Positions 36,774-46,897 of a stretch of 64,000 nucleotides of DNA are shown in pieces. A program made the position numbers and the translations under genes. This DNA is from Algoriphagus marincola DSM 16067. GTDB lineage: Bacteria > Bacteroidota > Bacteroidia > Cytophagales > Cyclobacteriaceae. The number at the start of each line of letters is the position of its first letter. Positions within the stretch are counted from its first letter, which is position 1. The stretch spans positions 434,001 through 498,000 of the forward strand of contig NZ_AUBU01000003.1 in the NCBI RefSeq assembly GCF_000429405.1, in the 5' to 3' direction. The notes under the pieces are model-generated. The model saw only the letters and a program-made list of their open reading frames with translations. It did no database searches and was not told where the DNA came from.

Positions 36774-37178
36774 TTGAAAAGAATTGTATCCATAGCGCTT
36801 TCTCTTGTAGTACTTTTTTCCACCATTGGAGTGGCGAAGACTACTCACCTATGCATGGGGCATGCGGTAGAAAGTGAAATCGGTATTTCTCCGAAACATC
36901 TGGATTGTGGTATGAATATACCGAAATCATCTGAGGAGTCTTCCTCTGAAGACCCTGAAACTTGTTGCGAAAACGTAGTCGAAAAGCTTCAGGTTGAAGA
37001 TGATTTTTCAATTCAAAAAGCAGACTTAAAATTTGAAATTAATTTTTTGGCCGCTCTCATACCTGTATTCCTATTAGGTCTAGACTTTTTTGAGGCTCCT
37101 TTGTCAGCTGTTGTTTATTTTGATAGTCCGCCCTTACCCACTTCCCTACACATCCTACACCAAGTTTTCTTAATCTAG
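36774..37178 (+). CDS. HYC_CC_PP-type small membrane protein
   Basis: A 134-residue protein of a Bacteroidetes family recognised by an early Cys motif, a Cys-Cys pair and a Pro-Pro near the end. Here: signal-like N-terminus (IVSIALSLVVLFSTIGVA), THLCMGH near residue 24, DCGM near residue 44, ETCCENV near residue 61, a second hydrophobic segment (FLAALIPVFLLGLDFF), and DSPPLPTSLH near residue 116. The only start available is TTG at 36774. It directly precedes the cusA-like gene, and its Cys, His and Met content fits a metal-linked role; its activity is unknown. Confidence 0.75.
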   Translation: MKRIVSIALSLVVLFSTIGVAKTTHLCMGHAVESEIGISPKHLDCGMNIPKSSEESSSEDPETCCENVVEKLQVEDDFSIQKADLKFEINFLAALIPVFLLGLDFFEAPLSAVVYFDSPPLPTSLHILHQVFLI

Positions 37179-37258
37179 AATTCATTCCTCCAGCATTTTG
37201 CTGTTCTCACAAAACCGCCGTTTTGTACACCTTTTTCTTTTTTCCAAAGGAATGAATC

Positions 37259-40200
37259 ATGCTAAACAAAATCATCAAGTATTTTCTTGAAAATAAACTA
37301 GTTACGTTTATTTTCCTGATCATTATAATCGCCTGGGGACTCGTTGTGGCCCCTTTCAATTGGAATATCAATTTCCTTCCTCAAGACCCCGTACCTGTGG
37401 ATGCGATTCCAGATATTGGGGAAAACCAACAAATCGTATTTACCGAATGGATGGGTCGATCACCTCAGGATGTGGAAGATCAAATCACCTATCCACTCAC
37501 CACTTCCCTGCTAGGATTGCCGGGGGTAAAAAGTGTTCGATCTAGCTCAGCATTCGGCTTTTCGAGTATCTATATCATTTTTGAGGAGGATATCGAATTT
37601 TACTGGAGTAGGTCGAGAGTCCTCGAAAAACTAAATGCCCTCCCTGCAGGGCTTCTTCCTGAGGGTGTTCAGCCGAAACTGGGTCCAGATGCCACTGCCC
37701 TAGGGCAGGTCTTTTGGTACACACTGGAAGGTAGGGATGAAAATGGTAATCCAGCGGGCGGTTGGGACCTACATGAATTACGAAGCATACAGGATTATTT
37801 TGTTCGCTATTCGCTTTCTGCGGTTTCTGGAGTAGCGGAAGTAGCATCAGTGGGAGGCTATATCAAAGAATACCAAATAGATATTGATCCTACAGCGCTG
37901 AAAGCCTATCAGGTAAGCTTGCTCGATGTGATGAATGCAGTCCGGCAATCCAATATCGATGTCTCTGCAAATACCATCGAGGTAAATCGGGTAGATTATT
38001 TTATCAGAGGACTAGGCTATGTGGAAGAACTGAGCGATCTCGACCAAGCTGTCGTCAAAACCACAAACAATACCCCCATCCGCATTCGAGACGTGGCCAA
38101 AGTCAATATTGGTCCCCAACCAAGAAATATGGGAGGGATTTTGGACAAATCGGGGTCTGAAGCAGTTGGAGGTGTGGTCATTGCCCGTTATGGGGAGAAT
38201 CCTTTGGCAGTCATCGAATCAGTAAAAGCTGAAATCGACAAACTCTCAGATGGCCTTCCCTCCAAAACGCTTGCTGATGGTGGACTTTCTAAGGTCACCA
38301 TCGTCCCTTTTTACGATCGGTCAGGATTGATCTATGAAACACTCGGTACGCTTTCAGAAGCAATTTCCCTTCAAATATTGATCACCATTATCGTGGTCGT
38401 GGTGATGGTGTACAATTTACGGGCCTCGCTATTAATTTCCGCACTTCTCCCCTTAGCAGTGCTGATGTGCTTTATCATGATGAAGTACACAGGCGTTGAT
38501 GCCAACATTGTGGCTCTTTCAGGTATTGCCATAGCCATAGGCACCATGGTTGATTTGGGAATTATCCTCAGTGAAAACATTCTTCAAAAACTTGATCAAG
38601 CCCCTGAGGGTGAATCTAAGCTTAAAACGATTTTCAATGCTACTACTGAAGTTTCTTCAGCAATTATTACAGCGGTCAGTACCACTATCATCAGTTTTCT
38701 TCCAGTTTTCACTCTTCAAGCTGCTGAGGGAAAATTGTTTGGACCTCTAGCCTACACCAAAACCTTTGCATTGGTTGCAGCCTTGATTTTCACTTTGCTG
38801 ATTATGCCTGCCTTAGCGCATTGGGTATTTGGCAAGAATGCACTCAGCAAAAGGTGGAAGCTTTTTGGAAATGGTTTATTGATCATTTTGGGATTAAGTG
38901 TTTTGATTTGGGTATGGGCTTGGGCTGGCTGGGTTTTATTGGCCTTTGGAATAGCCAATTTATTCTTGTACTATTTCCCAAAACAACTAGAAACAAAGCG
39001 GGATTGGATTCTGATAGGCATTACAGTCCTAGCTGTTTCCTGGCTACTGACTACTTACTGGATGCCGCTGGGCGTAGGGCTTAGCTCCTTTCCTAATTTC
39101 ACTTTTATTGGAGTTCTACTAATCCTTGTCGTAGGTGGATTTAGGCTGTTTATCCAGATCTATCCAAAAATTCTAAGTTGGTGTCTTTCGCACAAAAAGC
39201 AGTTTTTGATCTTTCCTGCAATTATCATCCTATTAGGAGCCAGTATTTGGTTGGGCTTTGGTCAAGTATTCGGTTTCATCCCGCGAACGTTTGACGCACT
39301 TGGCTGGAATATTCGCACGACTAATGTATGGAGTTCAATAGTTCATACTTTTCCAGGTTTAGGTAAAGAGTTTATGCCAGCATTAGACGAGGGATCGTTT
39401 TTACTTATGCCTACGTCCATGCCTCATGCTGGAGTTGAAGAAAACCTCGAAACCCTTCAGAAACTCGATATGCTAGTGACAGCTATCCCGGAAGTGGATT
39501 TGGTGGTAGGAAAGGCCGGTAGAGCAGAAACTGCCATTGATCCTGCTCCCTTATCCATGTTTGAGAACGTCATCAATTACAAAAGCGAATACTTAATTGA
39601 TGAAAACGGATACAGACAAAGATTCAAGACGAATGAAAAAGGGCACTTTGTTTTGGAAAATGGTCTTAGCTATGATCCAGACTCCAATGAACCTTCTAGA
39701 ATAGATTCCAAGCTATTGATCCCTGATCCAAGCGGAAAGTATTTCAGGCAATGGAGAAAGGAGATCAAAAGTCCAGATGACATTTGGAATGAAATAGTAA
39801 GGGTCACCAAACTACCAGGCGTCACATTAGCACCAAAACTTCAACCTATTGAAACCCGGCTTGTGATGCTTCAAACCGGGATGCGAGCTCCAATCGGAAT
39901 CAAGGTATATGGTCCTGATTTAGAGACTATTGAATCATTTGGTCTAAAGTTAGAAAACTACCTGAAAGAGGTTCCTTCTATAAAGGCAGAGTCAGTCTTC
40001 GCAGACCGAATTGTGGGAAAACCTTACCTCGAAATTGATATAAACAGAAAGGAGATAGCCCGATATGGAATGAATGTAGCCGATGTGCAAGAATTCATCG
40101 AATCAGCCATTGGAGGTAAAATCTTAAGCACGACAGTGGAAGGTAGAGAGCGTTATCCGATTCGGGTCCGGTATGCTCGTGAGTACCGCGACAATCCGGA

Positions 40201-41092
40201 GGCTTTACATGAAGTATTAATTCCCACTCCATCAGGAAGTTTCATACCCCTTGAGCAATTAGCCGAAATCACTTTCCGAAAAGGACCCGATATGATCCGA
40301 GGTGAAAATAGCTTTCTCGTTGGCTATGTACTACTAGATAAAAAAACCGGGTTTGCGGAAGTCAATGTGGTAGAAGACGCTCAAAAATATTTGAAGCAAA
40401 AGATTGAATCGGGAGAATTGGTAGTTCCGTCAGGAGTTCGATTCGAATTCTCCGGAAATTATGAAAATCAGGTTCGGGCTGAAAAACGACTTTCTATCGT
40501 AGTTCCACTTTCGCTCATCTTAATCTTTTTGATTCTCTATTTCCAGTTTAGGAGAGTTTCCACTGCTTTGATGGTCTTCTCCGGCGTAGCAATGGCCTTC
40601 TCAGGTGGATTCTTGATGATTTGGTTATTCGGTCAAAATTGGTTCTTGGACCTAAATCTTGGCGATATCAATCTAAGAGATCTATTTCAGATGAAAAGCT
40701 ACAATCTTTCTGTAGCCGTTTGGGTAGGTTTTATTGCCCTATTTGGAATAGCTACAGATGATGGGGTTGTCATGGCAACCTATCTGAAACAGAGTTTTGA
40801 AAGCAACCAACCCAAAGACATCAATCAGATAAGGGCTGCAGTCATCGAAGCAGGACAACGAAGAGTGCTCCCTTGCCTGATGACCACTGCAACCACTCTT
40901 TTGGCATTGATACCCATCTTCACCTCGACGGGTAAAGGCTCGGATATCATGGTGCCAATGGCCATCCCAGCCCTAGGCGGGATGATCTTAGAGCTTACGA
41001 CAGTTTTTATTGTGCCGACGCTGTATTGCTTATGGGCTGAAAGAAAAATAAAACAAAACAACACGGCTTTTTTCCATGAATCAAATAATTGA
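37259..41092 (+). CDS. cusA: CusA-type copper/silver RND efflux pump
   Basis: Inner-membrane pump of the heavy-metal RND family, working with CusB- and CusC-like partners encoded next to it. The 1277-residue protein opens with a TM helix and VDAIPDIGENQQI, and has the proton-relay Asp in GIAIAIGTMVDLGI near residue 430 and a second half with GIATDDGVVMATY. The three Met residues that bind Cu(I)/Ag(I) in E. coli CusA appear conserved: Met717 (SFLLMPTS), Met767 (PLSMFEN) and Met870 (RLVMLQTG). It is about 230 residues longer than E. coli CusA: extra TM segments lie between about 520 and 700, and an extra periplasmic stretch at 770-830. Confidence 0.93.
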   Translation: MLNKIIKYFLENKLVTFIFLIIIIAWGLVVAPFNWNINFLPQDPVPVDAIPDIGENQQIVFTEWMGRSPQDVEDQITYPLTTSLLGLPGVKSVRSSSAFGFSSIYIIFEEDIEFYWSRSRVLEKLNALPAGLLPEGVQPKLGPDATALGQVFWYTLEGRDENGNPAGGWDLHELRSIQDYFVRYSLSAVSGVAEVASVGGYIKEYQIDIDPTALKAYQVSLLDVMNAVRQSNIDVSANTIEVNRVDYFIRGLGYVEELSDLDQAVVKTTNNTPIRIRDVAKVNIGPQPRNMGGILDKSGSEAVGGVVIARYGENPLAVIESVKAEIDKLSDGLPSKTLADGGLSKVTIVPFYDRSGLIYETLGTLSEAISLQILITIIVVVVMVYNLRASLLISALLPLAVLMCFIMMKYTGVDANIVALSGIAIAIGTMVDLGIILSENILQKLDQAPEGESKLKTIFNATTEVSSAIITAVSTTIISFLPVFTLQAAEGKLFGPLAYTKTFALVAALIFTLLIMPALAHWVFGKNALSKRWKLFGNGLLIILGLSVLIWVWAWAGWVLLAFGIANLFLYYFPKQLETKRDWILIGITVLAVSWLLTTYWMPLGVGLSSFPNFTFIGVLLILVVGGFRLFIQIYPKILSWCLSHKKQFLIFPAIIILLGASIWLGFGQVFGFIPRTFDALGWNIRTTNVWSSIVHTFPGLGKEFMPALDEGSFLLMPTSMPHAGVEENLETLQKLDMLVTAIPEVDLVVGKAGRAETAIDPAPLSMFENVINYKSEYLIDENGYRQRFKTNEKGHFVLENGLSYDPDSNEPSRIDSKLLIPDPSGKYFRQWRKEIKSPDDIWNEIVRVTKLPGVTLAPKLQPIETRLVMLQTGMRAPIGIKVYGPDLETIESFGLKLENYLKEVPSIKAESVFADRIVGKPYLEIDINRKEIARYGMNVADVQEFIESAIGGKILSTTVEGRERYPIRVRYAREYRDNPEALHEVLIPTPSGSFIPLEQLAEITFRKGPDMIRGENSFLVGYVLLDKKTGFAEVNVVEDAQKYLKQKIESGELVVPSGVRFEFSGNYENQVRAEKRLSIVVPLSLILIFLILYFQFRRVSTALMVFSGVAMAFSGGFLMIWLFGQNWFLDLNLGDINLRDLFQMKSYNLSVAVWVGFIALFGIATDDGVVMATYLKQSFESNQPKDINQIRAAVIEAGQRRVLPCLMTTATTLLALIPIFTSTGKGSDIMVPMAIPALGGMILELTTVFIVPTLYCLWAERKIKQNNTAFFHESNN

Positions 41093-42500
41093 AATTATGA
41101 AGAATTGGACTAAAAAGAACTTGGACTTTGGAGTTTGGAGAATCCCAAACCCAAAACTCACCCTATTGCTGACTATTTTACTTGCAGTAGTCGGCAATAA
41201 GACCATGGCACAAGGCCTGGATGATTATTTAACTCATGCTACAGAAAACAGTCCGCTGTTAAAGGCTAGTTATTCTCAATACTTGGCCAGTAAAGAACGG
41301 ATCGATCAGCCAGGATTACCAGATCCCGAATTGCAAGTCGGTGTATTTCTTCAGCCTATGGAGCGCTTTATGGGGACGCAGTTAGCAGATTATCGACTCA
41401 TGCAGTCCTTTCCATGGTTTGGTACTATCAAGGCTCAAAAAAGTGAGGCGGATTTTTCTTCTCAAGCCCAATATCAACTTTTCATGGAAGTTAGAAATGA
41501 ATTGTTTTTCCAGATAAAGTATACATGGTTTGACTTACATCGCATTCAAGGAGAGATAGATATCACCAAAGAAATTCTCACCTACTTCCATAAATTAGAA
41601 GAACTTGCATTGACTGATTTTAAAGCTAGTACTGGTTCAAGACCTAGCCAAACCAGTAAGAATCCCTCAAATTCCAATGGAGAAATAACACAGGAAAAAA
41701 TGAGCGAAAATAATTCAAGCTCAGGAGGCACAAATGGAATGGCTGAAGTAATCCAAATAAGACTTGAAATCAAGGAGTTGGAAAATCAATTGGCACTGTT
41801 GACCTCTAATCAGAATTCTCTCTTCATCAAATTCAACCAATTGATAAATCGGGATATTCAAGATAAAATTGAATTGAACGAAAAGCTCCAACCACCCTTA
41901 CTTGAGCTCGATAAATATAGTTTGTTGGATAGTATCAAAGAAAAGAATCCGATGATATCCAAATATGAGAATGATGCTTTAGCATACGAACAAAGGGCTA
42001 AAATAGCCAAGCTAGAAGGTAACCCTAAGATTGGTCTGGGCATCAACTATTCTCCCTTCCTTCCCCGTGAAAATGATGGTATTGATCATTCAGATCATTC
42101 CATGGATATGTTGATGCCCATGGTGACTCTTTCATTACCCATTTTCAGAAATAAGACTGAAGGAAAAATCAATGAGGCTAAATACTTACAAGAGGTAGCA
42201 ACCCAAAACCAACTTCAAACAGAAAACCTTTTAGCCATACAATGGGCTGAAGCTTTTCAAAACTGGGAAGACGCTACTAGAAGTCTTGAATTATATGACC
42301 AGCAAATCGAGTTGGTTCAACAACAAATAAATTTACTTACGACCTCTTTCAGCAATGGCTCGGTGCCGTTTTCCTCTGTTCTGAAATCACAGCTGAAAAT
42401 CTTGAATTATCAGATAAAGCGGATTGAGGCCATTACCCTACAATATCAGAGCTTGTCCTTATTGGAAAAACTATCTGGAATTAACTTAATCAATACCTAA
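41076..42500 (+). CDS. TolC/CusC-family outer membrane efflux protein
   Basis: Outer-membrane channel of the efflux complex, 474 residues. The signal region spans LTLLLTILLAVVGNKTMAQ (residues 28-46). TolC-like repeats follow, with LPDPELQVGVFLQP near residue 79, MQSFPWFGTIKAQKSEADFS near residue 109 and, in the second repeat, NPKIGLGINYSPF and VTLSLPIFRNKTEGKI. A Ser/Asn-rich low-complexity loop interrupts the first repeat (about residues 190-220), and HSDHSMDMLMPM near residue 340 adds His and Met residues at a likely metal path. The start overlaps cusA by 17 bp; an in-frame ATG at 41097 is an alternative. Confidence 0.88.
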   Translation: MNQIIEIMKNWTKKNLDFGVWRIPNPKLTLLLTILLAVVGNKTMAQGLDDYLTHATENSPLLKASYSQYLASKERIDQPGLPDPELQVGVFLQPMERFMGTQLADYRLMQSFPWFGTIKAQKSEADFSSQAQYQLFMEVRNELFFQIKYTWFDLHRIQGEIDITKEILTYFHKLEELALTDFKASTGSRPSQTSKNPSNSNGEITQEKMSENNSSSGGTNGMAEVIQIRLEIKELENQLALLTSNQNSLFIKFNQLINRDIQDKIELNEKLQPPLLELDKYSLLDSIKEKNPMISKYENDALAYEQRAKIAKLEGNPKIGLGINYSPFLPRENDGIDHSDHSMDMLMPMVTLSLPIFRNKTEGKINEAKYLQEVATQNQLQTENLLAIQWAEAFQNWEDATRSLELYDQQIELVQQQINLLTTSFSNGSVPFSSVLKSQLKILNYQIKRIEAITLQYQSLSLLEKLSGINLINT

Positions 42501-42510
42501 TCTCCCTGTT

Positions 42511-44199
42511 ATGAATAAGCTATTAATTAATAAAATAATATTGGTATTAACCACGCTAACATTAGGTGCTTTCATAGGTTGGTGGATTAAACCGACTGAA
42601 TCAGGTTCTGTTGAAAATCATGATCATGCGCATGAGTTGGAATCAATTAGCCTATGGACCTGCTCCATGCACCCACAAGTCCAACTTACAGAACCAGGCG
42701 ATTGCCCTATTTGCGGCATGGACCTGATTCCCGCTAATTCTGAAGGAAATGAAGACAATGAGTCTCCGGTACTGAAAATGACCGAATCATCTATGGCCTT
42801 AGCACAGATTCAAACCATCCAAGTGGGATCAACCGGAGGAGAGAGCAAATTAGAGTTGACGGGCAAAATTCAAGCTGACGAAAGGGAATCTGCTTCTATC
42901 ACTGCAAAATTCCCTGGGAGAATCGAAAGACTTTATGTAAGCTTTACTGGGGAAAAGGTAATCAAAGGTCAAAAACTAGCTTCAATTTATTCTCCAGAGC
43001 TACTTTCCGCTCAACAGGAGCTTCTCGAAGCATCAAAAATCAAAAGTGATTTTCCGGAGATTTATCAGGCTGCTAAGCAAAAGCTTCGTCTTTGGAAACT
43101 GTCAGAAGAGCAAATTTCATCCATTGAAGTAGCAGGAAAAATACAAGAACAATTCGATGTTTTTGCGGAGCATGGGGGCATCGTGATGGGTCGAAATGTT
43201 GCTGTAGGAGACTATATCACTACAGGACAAGCCTTGTTTCAAATTGTGAATTTGGATAAGGTATGGGTAATTCTAGATGCTTATGAAAGTGATCTTGATC
43301 AAATCCAAGTGGGGACCCCGATTCAATTTACTGTCGCAGGGATTCCTAATAAGAAGTTTAGCAGTAAGGTTAGCTTTGTGGATCCTGTGATCAACCCTGA
43401 AACACGCGTTGCAGCTGTACGCGCAGAGCTTCCAAATGGCCAGGGTAAACTTCTTCCAGAGATGTTTGTAAAGGCGGAAATTTCAAAGAATAGAAATAGT
43501 CAGACGACTATATTGGTTCCTCGTACCGCTGTACTTTGGTCAGGAAAAAGATCCGTAGTATACGTCAAGGTTCCGAATCAAAGTCCTGCGGGTTTTGAAA
43601 TGCGGGAAGTAGAAATCGGAGCACTACAAGGTGACAATTATTCTGTTTTATCGGGACTGGAAAATGGTGAGGAGATAGTAGTAAATGGTGCTTTCACAAT
43701 TGATGCAGCCTCGCAGCTAGCTGGAAAACCAAGCTTGATGAATCGAACTTCATCGAATCAAGTTGACGTTACGGAGAATTTTTCGAAGGGTTTTAACCAA
43801 TTGGCTGATTATTATTTTGAGCTCAAAAATCAACTGGCATCCGATCAATGGAAGGTGAATAACAAAATATGGGCAGGAATTCGTAATTCGTTGAAATTGA
43901 TGGAAAATGAGGGGAAAACCACGATTCAACCTTCGGTATGGCTTGGGGTTTTAAGTGATCTCGAAAAAAGTAAAGGGATTAAAGAAGCAAGGGTTAATTT
44001 CAATAATCTTTCTGAATTAATCATAGAGGCCAATGAAACCTATGGATTGGCTAATCGGGTAGTCTATAAAGACTATTGCCCAATGGCTTTTGGTGATGAA
44101 GGAGCCTATTGGCTAAGTGAGAAAAAAGAAATTTTAAACCCTTATTTTGGAGCCTCTATGCTAACTTGCGGTGAGGTAAAAGAAACTTACCGAAATTAA
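42511..44199 (+). CDS. cusB: CusB-type membrane fusion protein with metal-binding domains
   Basis: Periplasmic adaptor linking the CusA-like pump to the outer-membrane channel, 562 residues. One N-terminal TM helix (LVLTTLTLGAFIGWWI) is followed by a heavy-metal-binding domain WTCSMHPQVQL and CPICGMDLIP (residues about 49-74), then barrel-sandwich and hairpin regions (FPGRIERLYVSFTGEKV), beta-barrel (VWVILDAYESDL, NPETRVAAVRAELPNGQGKL). The last 150 residues contain an extra domain ending VYKDYCPMAFGDEGAYWLS, with Cys and Met that look metal-binding. These additions are common in Bacteroidetes CusB. It lies 10 bp after the cusC-like gene. Confidence 0.9.
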   Translation: MNKLLINKIILVLTTLTLGAFIGWWIKPTESGSVENHDHAHELESISLWTCSMHPQVQLTEPGDCPICGMDLIPANSEGNEDNESPVLKMTESSMALAQIQTIQVGSTGGESKLELTGKIQADERESASITAKFPGRIERLYVSFTGEKVIKGQKLASIYSPELLSAQQELLEASKIKSDFPEIYQAAKQKLRLWKLSEEQISSIEVAGKIQEQFDVFAEHGGIVMGRNVAVGDYITTGQALFQIVNLDKVWVILDAYESDLDQIQVGTPIQFTVAGIPNKKFSSKVSFVDPVINPETRVAAVRAELPNGQGKLLPEMFVKAEISKNRNSQTTILVPRTAVLWSGKRSVVYVKVPNQSPAGFEMREVEIGALQGDNYSVLSGLENGEEIVVNGAFTIDAASQLAGKPSLMNRTSSNQVDVTENFSKGFNQLADYYFELKNQLASDQWKVNNKIWAGIRNSLKLMENEGKTTIQPSVWLGVLSDLEKSKGIKEARVNFNNLSELIIEANETYGLANRVVYKDYCPMAFGDEGAYWLSEKKEILNPYFGASMLTCGEVKETYRN

Positions 44200-44226
44200 A
44201 CCTCCCCTTTCGAATTCAAATCGTTG

Positions 44227-44661
44227 ATGAGCAGAACACTTCTATTAATCGGTTTTCTATTTTTCTCCATATACAGCTTTGGGCAGTCAAAGGTCCTTTC
44301 AGTTTTGCCCGAATCTTCTATCCGAGGAGTTCAGGTATTTGGCAAACCTGTAGACAATCAAACCCGCTGCATTCACTGGCATTCGGATTTAGATATCATT
44401 GCCATCAAATTTAAGTGTTGCGATAAATACTACCCATGCTTCAGTTGTCATGAAGAAGAGGCTGACCATGACCATCAAGTTTGGCCAAAAAGTGAGTATG
44501 ATCAAAAAGCCATTCTTTGCGGAGTTTGCGGGACAGAATTAAGCATCAACGACTATATGTCCTCCAACAATTCCTGTCCAAAATGTCAATCAGCATTCAA
44601 CCCAGGATGCAGCAAGCATTATCATCTTTACTTTGATGAGGAAAAGAAGGAAAAAGACTGA
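44227..44661 (+). CDS. CHY zinc-finger protein with signal peptide
   Basis: A 144-residue protein. The mature part is a CHY-type zinc finger: RCIHWHSDLDIIAIKFKCC (near residue 46), CFSCHEEEADHDHQVWP, CGVCGTEL, CPKCQSAFNPGCSKHYHLYF, giving the expected array of Cys and His ligands. Ahead of it, SRTLLLIGFLFFSIYSFGQ (residues 2-20) looks like a signal peptide with cleavage after SFG or Q. CHY fingers are usually reported as cytoplasmic or, in mitochondrial Hot13, intermembrane-space proteins, so a periplasmic form at the end of a copper efflux cluster is unusual. Start is the ATG at 44227, with TTG just upstream. Its stop abuts the stop of the convergent rfbB. Confidence 0.82.
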   Translation: MSRTLLLIGFLFFSIYSFGQSKVLSVLPESSIRGVQVFGKPVDNQTRCIHWHSDLDIIAIKFKCCDKYYPCFSCHEEEADHDHQVWPKSEYDQKAILCGVCGTELSINDYMSSNNSCPKCQSAFNPGCSKHYHLYFDEEKKEKD

Positions 44662-45714
44662 TTACTCTGTATAGTGAGAAGCGTAATAATCCTGATAGGC
44701 ACCTGAAGTGACATGATCCAACCAGTCTTGATTGGCCAAATACCAATCAATCGTTATTTCGATACCCTCTTCAAATTGTAAGCTTGGCTCCCATCCCAAC
44801 TCTTTTTGGATTTTAGTAGCATCAATCGCATAGCGAAGGTCATGCCCTGCACGATCTTTCACAAATGTGATTAGTTTTTCTGAAGTACCGCTCGGGCGAC
44901 CCAGCTTTTCATCCATTTTTTGACAAAGCAATCGAACGATATCAATGTTTTTCCACTCGTTAAACCCACCGATATTATAGGTCTCCCCTGCATTTCCTTT
45001 ATGGAAAACAGTATCAATTGCCCGTGCATGATCCTTGACAAAAAGCCAATCCCGAACATTCTCTCCTTTTCCATAAACTGGCAAAGGTTTCATATTCTTA
45101 ATATTGTTGATACAAAGCGGAATTAGCTTCTCCGGAAAATGATTGGGGCCATAGTTGTTTGAGCAGTTGGAAATGACCGTCCGCATCTTATACGTATTCG
45201 CATAGACCCTTACAAAGTGATCAGAAGCAGCTTTAGAGGCAGAATAGGGAGATTGAGGATCATAAGCGGTCGTTTCCAAGAAAAAACCTCCGTCATGCAA
45301 TGATCCATAAACCTCATCGGTAGACACATGATAGAAAAGATGTTCATCCAACTTTTCAGCCCAAGCCTTTTTTGCAGCATTCAGCAAGTTAACCGTTCCA
45401 AAAACATTGGTCTTCACAAAAGCCAAAGGATCTGAGATCGAGCGATCCACGTGCGACTCTGCTGCCAGGTGGATGACATCTGTAATTTGATGCGTTTTAA
45501 AAACCTCATCTAGCTTTTCTGCATCTTGAATATCCACCTTTACAAAAGTATAATTGGGGGAATTTTCTACTTCCTTCAGGTTCTCAAGGTTACCTGCATA
45601 GGTCAGCGCATCCAGATTAATGATTTGATAATCAGGATACTTTTCCACAAAAAGTTTGACAACATGCGAACCGATAAAACCCGCTCCGCCTGTGATTAAA
45701 ATATTCTTACTCAT
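44662..45714 (-). CDS. rfbB: dTDP-glucose 4,6-dehydratase
   Basis: Extended SDR enzyme that forms dTDP-4-keto-6-deoxyglucose for deoxysugar synthesis. The 350-residue protein has the NAD loop ITGGAGFIGSH (residues 6-16), HLAAESHVDRSI near residue 82, the catalytic STDEVYGSL (Thr-Asp-Glu) near residue 124, YSASKAASDHF (YxxxK) near residue 159 and NNYGPNHFPEKLIP near residue 187. The ATG at 45714 overlaps the preceding gene end by a few bases only if the upstream frame is ignored; the frame is open eleven codons further. rmlA, rmlC and rmlD are not nearby. Confidence 0.93.
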   Translation of the reverse strand: MSKNILITGGAGFIGSHVVKLFVEKYPDYQIINLDALTYAGNLENLKEVENSPNYTFVKVDIQDAEKLDEVFKTHQITDVIHLAAESHVDRSISDPLAFVKTNVFGTVNLLNAAKKAWAEKLDEHLFYHVSTDEVYGSLHDGGFFLETTAYDPQSPYSASKAASDHFVRVYANTYKMRTVISNCSNNYGPNHFPEKLIPLCINNIKNMKPLPVYGKGENVRDWLFVKDHARAIDTVFHKGNAGETYNIGGFNEWKNIDIVRLLCQKMDEKLGRPSGTSEKLITFVKDRAGHDLRYAIDATKIQKELGWEPSLQFEEGIEITIDWYLANQDWLDHVTSGAYQDYYASHYTE

Positions 45715-45719
45715 AAATT

Positions 45720-46772
45720 CTATTTCTTGTAATAATCTAAATACCAATCAGTAAAGGCTTTCACACCATCTTCAATAGGAGTATTGGGCTTATAGCCAGT
45801 ATCTCGGATTAAATCTTCCACGTCCGCGTGAGAAGCTGGAACATCTCCGGGTTGCAGTGGAAGTAATTCCATGGTTGCCTTCTTTCCAAGCCCCTTTTCA
45901 ATGGCATGAATGTAATCCATCAGTAGAACAGGTGAAGAGTTCCCAATATTGTAAACCTTATACGGTGCTTTTCCGCTTCCCGGATCTGGGTTTTGGGAGT
46001 CAAAATCAGGATTTGGACGGGCAGGTCGATCGGCTACTTTGAGTACACCCTCTACGATATCATCTACAAAGGTGAAGTCTCGTTTCATCTTCCCATAGTT
46101 GAAAACCTGAATAGGTTTATCTTCCAGAATGGCTTTGGTAAAAAGAAAAAGCGCCATATCTGGTCGTCCCCAAGGCCCATATACTGTAAAAAAGCGCAGT
46201 CCAGTTGTAGGAATCCCAAATAGATGACTGTAAGTATGAGCCATCAATTCATTGGATTTTTTCGAAGCAGCGTAAAGCGAAATAGGATGGTCGACTGGAT
46301 CTGAGGTCGAAAAAGGCATTTTCTCATTCGATCCATAGACCGAACTAGAAGATGCGTAAACTAAGTGCTTGACCGGGTGAAATCTACAGCATTCGAGGAT
46401 ATTCAAAAATGCGATAATATTACTTTGCACATATACCTCAGGATGCGTCAAAGAATATCTAACTCCCGCTTGTGCTGCTAGATGGATGACAACATCAAAT
46501 TTTTCGCTGCCAAATAAATCCATCAAAGGCTCTTTCTGAGCCAAATCCATTCTGACAAAACTAAAATTTGAAAATTTTTCTGATTCTAATTTTTGGTTGG
46601 CTTCAAGATTATTTTTTTGAATTCCCAAAAAATCCAATCGATCGAATTTCAGATTTATATCGTAGTAATCATTGATTATATCTAAGCCTACAACGGTGTC
46701 TCCGCGCTCCACAAGGGCTTTAGAGACATGAAAACCAACAAATCCGGCTGCACCGGTGACTAAATATTTCAT
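45720..46772 (-). CDS. NAD-dependent epimerase, UDP-glucuronate 4-epimerase-like
   Basis: Extended SDR nucleotide-sugar epimerase of 350 residues. It has [16 protein letters not shown] near residue 5, [15 protein letters not shown] near residue 97, [11 protein letters not shown] near residue 139, [13 protein letters not shown] (YxxxK) near residue 167 and [18 protein letters not shown] near residue 193. The last, with the GRPDMA motif, is characteristic of CapI/GAE-type UDP-glucuronate 4-epimerases. It lies 5 bp upstream of rfbB on the same strand; both likely supply sugars for a surface polysaccharide. Confidence 0.87.
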   Translation of the reverse strand: MKYLVTGAAGFVGFHVSKALVERGDTVVGLDIINDYYDINLKFDRLDFLGIQKNNLEANQKLESEKFSNFSFVRMDLAQKEPLMDLFGSEKFDVVIHLAAQAGVRYSLTHPEVYVQSNIIAFLNILECCRFHPVKHLVYASSSSVYGSNEKMPFSTSDPVDHPISLYAASKKSNELMAHTYSHLFGIPTTGLRFFTVYGPWGRPDMALFLFTKAILEDKPIQVFNYGKMKRDFTFVDDIVEGVLKVADRPARPNPDFDSQNPDPGSGKAPYKVYNIGNSSPVLLMDYIHAIEKGLGKKATMELLPLQPGDVPASHADVEDLIRDTGYKPNTPIEDGVKAFTDWYLDYYKK

Positions 46773-46897
46773 TTTAAATTCACTTGCTAATCAAAGGTTC
46801 CATTTGGTTGAAGCATTCTTGTAGGTTCAAGATATTTTCTGATTAACCAAATATTCCAAAATCTTAAGTTTAAAGGGCTCTTTCGGTCAAATATAAA

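Noticed and set aside
36774..44661. Horizontally acquired metal-resistance island
   Set aside because: No integrase, transposase, flanking repeat or tRNA is seen, and the base composition looks like the surroundings by eye.
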